Source: Madurella fahalii (taxonomy: Eukaryota; Ascomycota; Sordariomycetes; Sordariales). Taken from it: a stretch of 64,000 bases of DNA. The notes below the pieces were generated by a model. That model was not told the DNA's origin, did no database searches, and worked only from the letters and a program-made list of their open reading frames with translations. Position numbers and translations under genes: made by a program. Below, one piece after another: positions 11,101-21,940 of the stretch; within the stretch, counting starts at the first letter, position 1; each line of letters starts with the position of its first letter. The DNA lies in assembly GCA_029876055.1 (NCBI GenBank), contig CM056878.1, positions 992,001 through 1,056,000 of the forward strand, written 5' to 3'.

Positions 11101-14100
11101 CCTCGACAGAGTTTGGGAAACGGCGAATGGCGAGTGCAACGTCATGATTGAGACCCAGCTCTCTAAAGTCTACGAGAAGATTGAGTTGACACTGCTGAAC
11201 TCGCTGTTGCGACTGATCATGGACCACAACCTGGCGGACTACATCACAGCCAAGAACAACGTCACGCTGACCTACAAGGACATGAGCCACGTCAACAGCT
11301 ACGGCATGATTCGTGGTCTCCAATTCTCGGCCTTTGTCTTCCAGTACTACGGCCTGATCCTTGATCTCCTCCTCCTCGGCCCACAGCGGGCGAGTGAGAT
11401 TGCTGGTCCTCCCCAGAGTCCCAACGATTTCCTCCAGTTCCAGGACCGCGAGACGGAAACGAGGCATCCCATCCGACTTTACACCAGGTACATTGACAAG
11501 ATCTGGGTTTTCCTGCGCTTCACCGCCGACGAGTCGAGAGATCTCATTCAACGATTCCTCACGGAGCAGCCCGATCCCAACTTTGAGAACGTCATCGGCT
11601 ACAAGAGCAAGAAATGCTGGCCTAGGGACTCGAGAATGCGACTGATGAGACACGACGTAAACCTTGGGAGGGCCGTCTTCTGGGATCTCAAGAACCGGCT
11701 TCCGAGGTCGGTGACCACAATTGAGTGGGAAGACACGTTTGCCAGCGTCTACAGCAAGGACAACCCTAACCTCCTGTTCTCTATGTGCGGTTTCGAGGTG
11801 CGCATCTTGCCCAAGATTCGCAACCAGAACGACGAGTTCCCGGTGAAAGACAGCGTGTGGTCACTTGTAGACAACACGACCAAGGAACGGACCGCCCATG
11901 CGTTCCTTCAGGTGACAGAGGAGGATGTCCAAAAGTTCAACAACCGTATCCGCCAGATTCTCATGTCGTCGGGTTCGACGACCTTCACCAAGATCGCCAA
12001 CAAGTGGAACACTGCTCTGATCGCCCTGTTTACATACTACCGCGAGGCTGCCGTTTCGACTGTCAATTTACTCGACACCATTGTCAAGTGCGAGACTAAG
12101 ATTCAGACTCGAGTCAAGATCGGCCTGAACTCAAAGATGCCCTCGCGTTTCCCGCCGGCTGTGTTCTACACTCCAAAGGAACTTGGTGGTCTTGGCATGA
12201 TATCGGGATCTCACATCTTGATTCCGACAAGTGACAAGCGCTGGTCGAAGCAAACCGACGTTGGTGTTACTCACTACCGTGCAGGCATGTCACATGACGA
12301 GGAGACGTTGATCCCTAACATTTTCCGCTACATCATCCCGTGGGAAGCCGAGTTCATCGACTCGCAACGCGTGTGGACCGAGTACTCACAGAAGCGCCTT
12401 GAGGCCAACCAGCAGAACAGGCGGCTCACCCTGGAGGACTTGGAAGACAGCTGGGATCGCGGCTTGCCCCGCATCAACACCTTGTTCCAAAAAGACCGCA
12501 GCACCCTGAGCTTCGACAAGGGGTTCCGTGCCCGGGCAGAGTTCAAGATCTATCAGCTGATGAAGAGCAATCCCTTCTGGTGGACAAGCCAGAGGCACGA
12601 TGGCAAGCTGTGGAACCTAAATGCCTACCGTACCGACGTCATCCAAGCGCTGGGCGGTGTTGAAACTATCTTAGAGCATACCCTGTTCAAGGCGACCGGC
12701 TTCCCGTCCTGGGAGGGACTCTTCTGGGAGAAGAGCAGTGGTTTCGAAGCAGCTATGCAGTTCAAGAAGTTGACGAATGCTCAGCGTTCCGGTCTAAACC
12801 AGATCCCTAACCGGCGCTTTACTCTTTGGTGGTCTCCGTAAGTACCCCTTTTCTACGTGTGATCCAGCGTCTCCTTACATCAAACTAACACCCGAAAAGC
12901 ACTATCAATAGGGCAAACGTCTATGTTGGTTTCCAAGTCCAGCTAGATCTCACTGGTATCTTCTTGCACGGCAAGATCCCAACCTTGAAAATCTCGCTCA
13001 TCCAGATCTTCCGCGCGCATTTGTGGCAGAAGATTCATGAATCCGTCGTCATGGATCTCTGCCAGGTCTTCGATCAGGAGCTGGAGGCACTGAGCATCGA
13101 GTCCGTACAGAAGGAGACCATCCATCCACGAAAATCGTACAAGATGAACAGCTCATGCGCGGATATCCAGCTGTTTGCAAGCCACAAGTGGAACGTCACG
13201 CGGCCATCACTTCTTTTCGACAACAAGGACGTCATCGAGGCGACCACGACGAACAAGTTCTGGATCGACGTGCAACTTCGCTACGGTGATTATGATTCCC
13301 ACGATATCGAGAGATATGTCAGGGCGAAATACCTTGACTATACCACCGACAGCATGAGCCTGTACCCGTCGCCAACGGGCTTGATGATCGGGATCGACCT
13401 GGCATACAATCTTTATTCAGCTTACGGGCAATATTTCCCCGGTCTGAAGATGCTGATCCAACAAGCCATGGCCAAAATCATGAAGGCGAACCCGGCGCTT
13501 TACGTGTTGCGCGAGCGTATCCGGAAAGGTCTGCAGCTTTACGCGTCTGAGAGCAATCAAGAGTTCTTGAATTCGCAGAATTACTCCGAGTTGTTCAGCA
13601 ACCAGACGCAGCTCTTCATCGACGATACCAACGTCTATCGAGTCACGATCCACAAGACTTTCGAAGGCAACCTGACCACGAAACCGATCAACGGAGCCAT
13701 CTTCATCTTCAACCCGCGCACCGGCCAGCTCTTCCTAAAGATCATTCATACCAGCGTCTGGGCCGGGCAAAAGCGTCTCGGACAGTTGGCGAAGTGGAAG
13801 ACGGCGGAAGAAGTTGCGGCGCTGATCAGGTCACTTCCCGTCGAGGAGCAGCCGAAGCAGCTCATTGTCACCCGCAAAGGCCTGCTCGATCCTCTGGAAG
13901 TTAACTTGCTGGATTTCCCCAACATCTCCATCCGCGCTTCGGAGCTGCAGCTTCCGTTCCAGGCTGCGATGAAGGTCGAGAAGCTCGGCGATATGATTTT
14001 GCGGGCCACCGAGCCCCAGATGGTCTTGTTCAATCTCTACGACGAGTGGCTGAAGAGCATCTCGTCCTACACGGCATTCTCCCGCTTGATTCTCATCCTC

Positions 14101-15291
14101 CGAGCCTTGCACGTCAACCAGGATAAGACGAAGCTCCTTCTACGGCCAGATAAGACCGTGATCACGCAGGACCACCATATCTGGCCGACACTGTCTGACG
14201 ACGACTGGATTAAGGTTGAGATGCAGCTGCGTGACCTGATCCTCAACGACTACGGGAAAAAGAACAATGTGAATGTGTCCAGTCTGACCACCAGCGAAGT
14301 GCGAGACATCATCCTGGGTATGGAAATTTCTGCGCCGTCTCTGCAGAGGCAACAAGCTGCAGAGATTGAGAAGCAGCAGCAAGAGCAGCAACAGCTCACA
14401 GCTGTCACGACCAAGACACAGAACGTCCACGGAGAGGAGATCATTGTGACGACGACGTCGCAGTTCGAGCAGCAGACGTTTGCCTCCAAGACAGAGTGGC
14501 GCACGCGGGCCATTGCGACATCGAACCTGCGCACGAGAGCCAACAACATGTATGTGTCCCCGGTGGATAGCGACGTGGACGAGATCACGTACGTGATGCC
14601 GAAGAACATTCTCAAGAAGTTCATCACGATCGCGGATCTGCGTGTGCAGGTGGCCGGTTATCTTTACGGGTCATCGCCGGCAGACAACGACCAGGTCAAG
14701 GAGATCAAGTGCATTGTCATGGTACCGCAGATCGGCGGGCTACGCAACGTTCAGTTGCCACAGCAGCTTCCTCAGCACGAGCTGCTCAAGGGCATGGAAC
14801 CCCTCGGCATCATCCACACCATGTCGGGCAATGAGCTCCCGTATATGTCCGCAATGGATGTTACGGAGCATGCTAGGCTCATCGATGCCCACCCGACGTG
14901 GAATGAGCAAAACACGCTGACGGTTGCCGTGTCATTCACTCCCGGCAGCGTGTCCCTATCGGCCTGGGCGCTCACCCCGCAAGGGTACAAGTGGGGCGCA
15001 GAAAACAAGGACCTCGGCAGCGACCAGCCTCAAGGGTTCACCACGGCAATGGGCGAAAAGAGGCAAATGCTCCTCAGTGACAAGTTCAAGGGCTTCTTCC
15101 TGGTGCCGGAAAGCGGGAAATGGAACTACAGCTTCATGGGGAGTGCGTTCGGTGGGTTGGAGAAGAAGCCGATCCACGTAAAGCTAGACACCCCGATGCC
15201 GTTTTACAGCGACCAGCATCGCCCGATCCACTTTTCCAGCTTCAACGAGCTGGAGGATATTTGGGTCGACAGGCAGGACAACTTTGCCTAA
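8112..15291 (+). CDS. PRP8: Pre-mRNA splicing factor Prp8 (apparent frame break near 8200-8220)
   Basis: Prp8 is the U5 snRNP scaffold that forms the spliceosome's catalytic cavity. From the ATG at 8112 the protein begins MSSLPPPPPPPGWGPPPPPP, typical of Prp8. The conserved continuation APPPPGYRPPVDPQIAKFAQ lies in another frame, needing one extra base in the GC/C-rich stretch around 8200-8220. With one base restored, exon 1 (to 12837) plus exon 2 (12912-15291) gives 2,368 codons plus stop, the usual family length. The single intron is 12838-12911 (GTAAGT...TAG). Other landmarks are LFKRMRFPPFDDEEPPLSW, GPGCGFWAPAWRVWLFFMRG, WWSP|ANVYVGFQVQLDLTG at the junction, and the C-terminal Jab1/MPN domain ending DIWVDRQDNFA. 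There is no intein. The break looks like a sequence error because the gene is essential and all else is intact. Confidence 0.96.
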
Positions 15292-15823
15292 GCGGATTGG
15301 GAAATACTAGGGTCATGGGCCGGAAAACGGGAGAACATATGGAAATGGGAGTTGCGCGAAGGGAACTGATATGGGTCAAGCAAAGATCGTTTGTGAGGAA
15401 TGGGGAAACGTCGCTTACGGGAAGCAGCTACAGACTGTTTGATCTGCTCCTTTCGGATCTGTCCTGTAGAAATAATCTTTTGCATTTCTCTATCGTTTTT
15501 GCGGCGGCGTTTTTGCGTGTAAGGCGGGGGCATGTCTCATGTAACTCTTAGCAAAGAAAGGCATTACAATAGTTGCGGCGAGGAGCGGTTACCGCTTGTT
15601 TACTAGTAATTCAAGGGCTTATCTTGGGCTCTATATTAGGCTGTAAGATTACTTAGGCACTGAGCAAACATGCCTACCTGTCTTTGTAACTAAAGAAACT
15701 CTAACATGGCCGTATCTCCTCTTCTGCTATTGCTGCTATCTACTGTGTATGGTCAAGCATATCTTGATAACGTTTGTATCCTCTACAGTAGGAGATAACT
15801 TCGTTGAGTTGGACTCTGAGAAT

Positions 15824-15840
15824 GAATAAATAAATAAATA
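15824..15840. repeat. AATA tandem tract
   Basis: Four AATA units lie in the A/T-rich DNA downstream of PRP8. Confidence 0.8.
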
Positions 15841-16575
15841 GCGTTGCCAGATACCAGCTCACTTACAGCCAACTCGTTCCCGCTACGTTCTCAGGCGTGT
15901 TGTTTGACGCCTTGACATGCAAGACGGCCGCTTGCTGATGGTGTGGCAAAAGTAGGAACCGGGAGGCAATGATGAATGCGCGTCACCAAGAAGCGCTACC
16001 CACCATCCCGCAGAGCCCGGGAAGAACTATAACTGCCATAGATTAACCCCACGGTTTAGTAGTCATACTAAAGCACTACTGACTGGCCAGCGTGCGGGAG
16101 TAGCATTGCGTTCTTGCCGGGCAGTTGAAGAAGTGGGCAGCCGGGTGTCCGCGGCTGAGGGTTCCTCTTCCTGGGGGATTGGCATTTTTGCCCGGTCAAG
16201 GCGGTCAGTGTGACAGCCGCAATAAAGGAGTCCCTCGTGTCCGGTAGGACGATCGCCGGAAAGACGGGTCCTACGGCCCGCTACGACACTCCAGAGAAAA
16301 AGAGATCCTGCAGCCGTGAAATATATATTTATTGCCCACATGAACGAGTCGAGCAAGGTTTCCAGATGTTCTTGGCGGCGTGGTCGATGCGGTCGCTTGT
16401 TGCTGGAGGAAGAATTGAAAGTAGGAAGCGGGGAGGGAATTGAGAAGGAGATGATTGAAGGAAGGAGAAAACTGAGAGCGGTGAAAAAGAACGACCAAGG
16501 GAGAAAGATGTTGAGGAAACGCTTAATACATCACGCTTCATCAGCAAGTTCAACCCCGAATTCTCTGGCGTCGTT

Positions 16576-16589
16576 GGGGGGGGGGGGGG
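16576..16589. repeat. G14 homopolymer
   Basis: An uninterrupted run of 14 G in non-coding sequence. Its exact length may be unreliable. Confidence 0.9.
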
Positions 16590-19500
16590 TTCACGTCTCA
16601 CGTGCTTAGGCTTAATCTAGCGTTATATTATCATTGATTATCAGGTTTTGCAGCTGGGAAGAAGCACGAACTAGTTCCACATCTTGGAGAAGAGGGTTGG
16701 CCGAATGAGCCAAGGGTTTAAGAGAAAAGGGTTAGACAACTTTACAAGTCGCAAAAAGGGGTTCAGGGGCAAACCCCACTATTACCAGCAGTGTATAACA
16801 CCACTCTCTGCGCTGACCTGTTCTTGTAGGCCAATTTAGCCCGTAAACCAGGAGATATCTGCCTTTGGGGGAGCTGAGGTGCCTGGTTCTGAGATGCATA
16901 TCACTCGACCAATCTCCAGGAGTTTGCTCCAGACAGCAGCCAGGTTTCAGCCAACCACGTCGGATACAGCACTGTTGTTGTAAAAGGCCGCAATAGTGTT
17001 CCTGCATGGCGGGCCGGTCTAGCTCCCCATTAACTCGGCAGATAAACCCCAGATATTAACAAGCAAACCCATAATCTAAGAGTACCGCCCAAGAGCACTA
17101 GCCGTGCGCGGTGCCCGGTGCTTATCCGCGCCCCGTTTCCTCGACCATGATCTCCTGCAACGTTGCGGGGACTACGGACCGATCAGTGCGTGTCCAGGGC
17201 GAACCTTGGTACCATAGTTGGCCAGGACCAGGCACGGTCGAGGGCGCGCGGTAGATCCCAGGGTCGTGACTTGGTGGTACTTCCCGGATCCAAAGCGTAG
17301 AAGCGGTAGCCAAGTTGCTCTAGTGCTTGGCACTGGCCACAGGGTTCTTTGTCGTGATTACCCGCTCCTGTCGGCCGCCTCGGCCTTGAAGATGGTTGAA
17401 GCCAGTGTGGGACAAACTTGGCCCAATAAGAGCCGGACACGCGAGGATGCGTTCCTTCTGCCTTGACGCGACGCGGTGTTCCTTGCATGCTCACCCGCAT
17501 CTCCCTCGCTCACCGCTCCTCGAGCGAGGTTGGTGCTGTACTGCCTATGTCGGGCGCTTGTCGGGCCCGCCCCGCCCTCCCACTTTCTCTAGGACTAAGG
17601 TAGCAGCCCTTATACGTCCTGGAGGCATCGCTCGAGGCATCTCGACCGCAAAGACAACACGGCAGCGTGGGAAAGCTTTGGGTCGAGCTTGTTTATCGCA
17701 TCGGTAATAAGCGCCTTCGGGTTCTGTCCGGCGCCTTGCCCGGTCGAGGATTTCTGGGTGGTCCCGGCTTATCAGGTCCTCGGTATACCTCATATAGCGG
17801 ATGATATAGCCAGGACCTGAGGCATAAGATGTCCCACTATTGCAGAATGCCGTCGCTGGGCACCTTCCCCCAACCTCCAGGGCGAGTCCCGGCAACCAAT
17901 CGGTTTATGCTCGCTCGAGGATTGCTCGTTTCAGTCCAGTCGCCCGGGTGGTTTTCCGGGCAACAAGCATGAAGACATTGAAAAGGTCAGCAGACACTGT
18001 GGGCCAGTCGTTTCTAGACCGCCCTAGGCGAAGTAACGACTAATGATATCGTTGCATCTGGCGAGGCCTCCTGGAAGCGTCCTGCACGCTGGGCGGGAGG
18101 TGCATGACACGGTCGAGACGGTGGGCGGTGCACGCGGTATTCCGCGTCGAGAAGGGTCCCGTACCCTTCAGGGCGCGTGAAATCTGTGCTGGCTCAGCAT
18201 TCTGGCGGAAAGAAAGCGCCGCGATTTGACGCGGCATCAAGTCTTGGTTTGGTCTCTGGGATGAAGTTTCACCTCGTCGCCCGCATGACCAAATGAATCG
18301 CAATCAATACGCGACGGGGCAACAGAACTGTTGTCTCTCTCAGCTTCCTCATCTGGCGATATCACTAAGTTAGTGGGCGGGCCGGCCATTCTGCCGTTGA
18401 AGCACCGCGACAGGATAAAATTGTAGGGTATCCGACGCCCCCAAGAGCGAGTATCAACGATCGAGATGACATTGTGGTTCGACTTCGGCGGGCGTACACC
18501 GTAGGCGAAGGGGAGGATTGGAGACCGTGCAAGCATGAGACGTTATATTGGGCCTTAATCTCCGATTGGGTACACACCCGCCTGAGGTCGCACTGGTGGT
18601 CAGCCTCCGCACTCGCTTCAGCGCCTGTCCTGATATCAGGTTGCTCGGCCAGAACGGCGAGGGCGACAGGGGTGTGAAGAGAGCTGTCGTATGGGAGGGT
18701 GAACTTGGAGAAAAAACTTGACAGTGGCAATGAAAACCATGGGGTCCTGGCCGATCGACGACTCGACGGGGGGACTCTTCTTACACACAGTGTCCTACGC
18801 ATAGTGAGGCTCGATGTTGGTGTTCTCTCGAAGTGCAGATCCAGCCGGGTACTTGGGTGCCCTGTCAGAGTCTGTGTCCTCTCGGATGCGCGGCGGAGAG
18901 AGATCGACCTGACAGCCGTGATGCGGGCAGGTCGACTGCCGCAATCTTCCTCGGATGCAACTCAACGTTACGTCTGGCCCCCTCCTGCCTAGCCCGGTTG
19001 CCCCAGGCCAAATCTCGGTGCGTTCCAGCGCGATGCTGCCCTAGGTAGCATCCTGACCGCTAAGCATGACGTACAGTCCCCAGGGTAATCTTCGCTTTTT
19101 GCCCCCGCTTCCCCGTTACTTTTGTCTTTAATTTTGTTGTCTCGGCGATGGTTCGCGGTTCGCAAAGTTGGGCGGGATGGGGAAGGAATAAGCTGGGGGT
19201 ATTGGGAATAAAACAACTCTTAGCACTCTCTCGGATTGCTGCCGAGACAGCTTGCAGGATACCCTTGCCCTCTCCATCGAGACGTCTCGATGCGGAAAGG
19301 GACCTGGTTGCAGCAACAACGTGTTCAACTGTTTCAGGTCGCGCAGATGTAGCCCGCATCACGTCATGCAGCGCTTCGTTAGCAACTTCGCCCATGGGCA
19401 ACGGCTGGAATGTTTCATTGAACGGGACTTGTGCTGCCCCGTACCTAGCTATCGCAATCCCCACAGTTGCCCCTCTCAGCGCCACCGGCTAAGCAATGCA

Positions 19501-20079
19501 GCAGCGCGGGGCTTCGGCGGCGGGACCTGCCCTGCGGCCAAAACATAGCACTGAGCCAAAACTCGCGGTTTTCCGGCAGCTGAATCAACATGAGACTCTC
19601 GTTTGCGCTCGCCTGGTTTCCAGGAGCAAGTTAAGTTGTTGCCTGCTCAAGGTTGGATACGGCAGGCCCTTGTTCACCAGGTGGGTCCTGTCAAAACCGT
19701 TGCGGCGCGGTGGGGGGATGTGGCAATGCTAGCAGCCAGTGGCCGAGGGCTGGGGGAGAGGGGGGGGAGGGTGATGGGATGGAGGGGGTTCCGAGCATGC
19801 GGTACAGGGGCCGTAAACAGCATTCGAATCGAGCATCACCGTCCCTCGCCCCCACCCCATCTGTGCCTCTGCGAGAAGAAACAACAAAATAACACCATGT
19901 TTGGAAGGGCCGGCCCAATTAGTTAAACATTAAACAACTCTACAAGCAATGAATATGGAACCGAGGCAGTCGTTTCTAAGATAGCGGAGGAGAAGAGAAG
20001 GTAGGGTAAGGCCAAAAGAGAAAACAAACAATCGACCATGTTTCCGCGGCCCCGTCTCGCCCAACGTATGCCATGGTCT

Positions 20080-20097
20080 CCCCCCCCCCCCCCCCCC
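20080..20097. repeat. C18 homopolymer
   Basis: An uninterrupted run of 18 C in the gene-poor region upstream of the Myb gene's 3' end. Its exact length may be unreliable. Confidence 0.9.
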
Positions 20098-20810
20098 TCT
20101 GCGCGCTGTAAAGTCCGCCCAGCTTACGGCTTTACAACCAAAGCAAACTCCCCATCCCGACCCAAGCCCCCCGGTATGCCCCTAGGACGGTAACCAAAAA
20201 TCGTAATCATCGCTCCGTCGCGTATAGAGATGTTATCGTGTGCATCGTTCCTCCCTTCCCCCAAAAGCCCACTTCTATGCTGTAGGAAACCAATGCTGTG
20301 CTGAACAATAAGGTAACTTGGAAACCGGCGGAGGGAAAAGCAATCATCGGCGGTTTCCGGGTATCTTCGTTATTAAAGCCCGCCCCTTTGAAGAGCAAAT
20401 CCCAAAGTCGAACCTCGACACGTGGCCAAGACGAAGGAAAAAGTATATGTGATAGCGGAGAGCACAAAAGAAATGTTAAAAGACGAAGAAATAGGGGAAA
20501 AAAGTGTCGAGGGAGAGAGAGGGAGAAAGAGGCGTAGCCGACAGCCCCAACAGCCACCGCACGCCTCATTGAAACAAGGGGTACAAGTGATGCCAGGTAT
20601 TGTCTCCGAGAGAAGTCGTGGGTGTGTTCGATGTCACTCGCTTTAGCAACCAGGGCTGGCGACGCAAACCTGTCTCCCTATTCGTGCTCGATAATCGCCG
20701 CTGAAAAGCATCGTGCGTGTTTTGCAATGCCGTCACTGCTGGAGTTGTGACGGATAGACGGTGGTGTCCCCTGCCGCAGGAGCCGGAGCTCCTGGCGGGG
20801 ACAGCGATTG

Positions 20811-21940
20811 CTATAAGTTCTCGCCCATCAACTGCGCCGCCCTTTCACGGCAGGCTGCCGGCGTGAAGCCCGTCCCGACCTTGTTGGCGATGATGCGCCA
20901 CTTCTCGTTTTCGTAGTCCTGCAGTGCCGTCCTGAGCTTCTGGTCCTGTTTTTCGTATTGTCTAATTAGCATGACAAGATCCCCATCAAATCGGCGTTCT
21001 CCCGAAGCGCCAGAGAGTTACTGACCGTTTCGTCTGTCCACTGCGTCGTTTTCGCCTTGAGCTTCGTGCAGTACCGCACTTGGAGCGTGCCGCTTGATCT
21101 TCCCGGGAAGAAGTCGGCGATTTGTTTCCATGTCAAACTCTTGTTCTCCTTCAGATCAATTAGAAGCTGGTCATCCTCTGGTGTGAACTTGAGCTTGGGA
21201 CCCCTCGGCCGCGGAGCCGGAGGCGGCATCCCGGCCTGCCCCACTACGCTCGGGGCCCCTCCCCCTCCCCCTCCGTCCCCGTCCCGCCGCATGAGCTTGC
21301 TAGGGGGTCCCGTGTCCGGAAGTCGATGGTGATGATGGGTTGGCGGGGCTGTCGCTGCCTGCGCGTAAGCGCTGCCCATCGGCGTCTGTTGCATCGAGTC
21401 TAGATCGCTCTGTTCCAGGTCCGGCAGGCCGGGGACGGCGAGATCGAGGTCGTCGGGCCGCTGCCGCTTCACCCCCGCGGTAGCTCCGTGGGTTGGGGTT
21501 AGAGAAGGATAGAGGGGTGCCACGACGGCATGGGGCGACGGACCGGCACCAAAGTGTGGCGGTCCCGGATGTCCCATGTGCCGCGCGCCCGGGTGGCCCG
21601 CCAAGTGCGCTGGATCGGTGAGGATCGGATGCGGGTGGTGGGCGGCGGTATAGTGCTGCGGCAAGCCGTGGTGGGATGGATGCGGAGGCGGCTCATGTAG
21701 GGACGACGGCCCGCCATGCTGAAGCGAGCCTCGATGATGGTGCGCATCATAGGCGTGCGGAGCCTGGCTCTGCTCGCCCGAATGCGGCTCCTGTGGCGAG
21801 TAGTCGACATTGTAATCTGGTCCCACACGGTAGTTGCCCGCCAGCGTGCCTCCAATACATGGGTTCCGCCAGAGCGAACCGCTCTGGCTGGTCGCCGGAC
21901 TCTGAATGGAAAGAATTTGTTGGAACTGAGCCCCGCGGGG
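20811..21940 (-). CDS. Myb/SANT-domain DNA-binding protein (5' exon unresolved)
   Basis: Exons 21940-21026 and 20945-20811 are supported; the intron has donor GTCAGT and acceptor CAG, phase 0. The C-terminal 100 residues carry two Myb-like repeats. The first is KFTPEDDQLLIDLKE...LTWKQIADFFPGRSSGTLQVRY and the second QWTDETDQKLRTALQDY...KWRIIANKVGTGFTPAACRERAAQL, both with the spaced aromatics of SANT helices. The N-terminal two thirds is low-complexity, rich in His, Pro and Gly, as in fungal regulators. The frame is open upstream through QFQQILSIQSPATSQSGS to a TAG at 21943-21941, which probably is the splice acceptor. No in-frame ATG lies in this exon before the conserved part. A candidate first exon is 22927-22907 (MPFSNCM), followed directly by GTAAGG and in matching phase, but it implies a 960-nt intron. 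Function is likely transcriptional regulation; target genes are unknown. Confidence 0.85.

Larger units (their letters stand above)
15292..20810. other. 5.5 kb gene-poor region between PRP8 and the Myb gene
   Basis: The spacer is convergent. It contains only frames below about 150 codons that resemble nothing I know. Items seen: a signal-peptide-like 30-codon ATG frame at 15706-15798, an AATA tandem tract at 15824-15840, a run of 14 G (16576-16589) and a run of 18 C (20080-20097). The first 600 bases are visibly richer in A/T than the rest. I found no tRNA B-box, 5S rRNA or intact transposon. Confidence 0.5.

Noticed and set aside
10739..11653. 304-codon frame on minus strand
   Set aside because: It is antisense to the conserved, intact PRP8 coding sequence; a shadow frame of GC-rich codons.
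8112..15291. Possible PRP8 intein
   Set aside because: Many fungi carry one, but the coding sequence reads through the conserved core without any insertion, and total length fits an intein-free protein.
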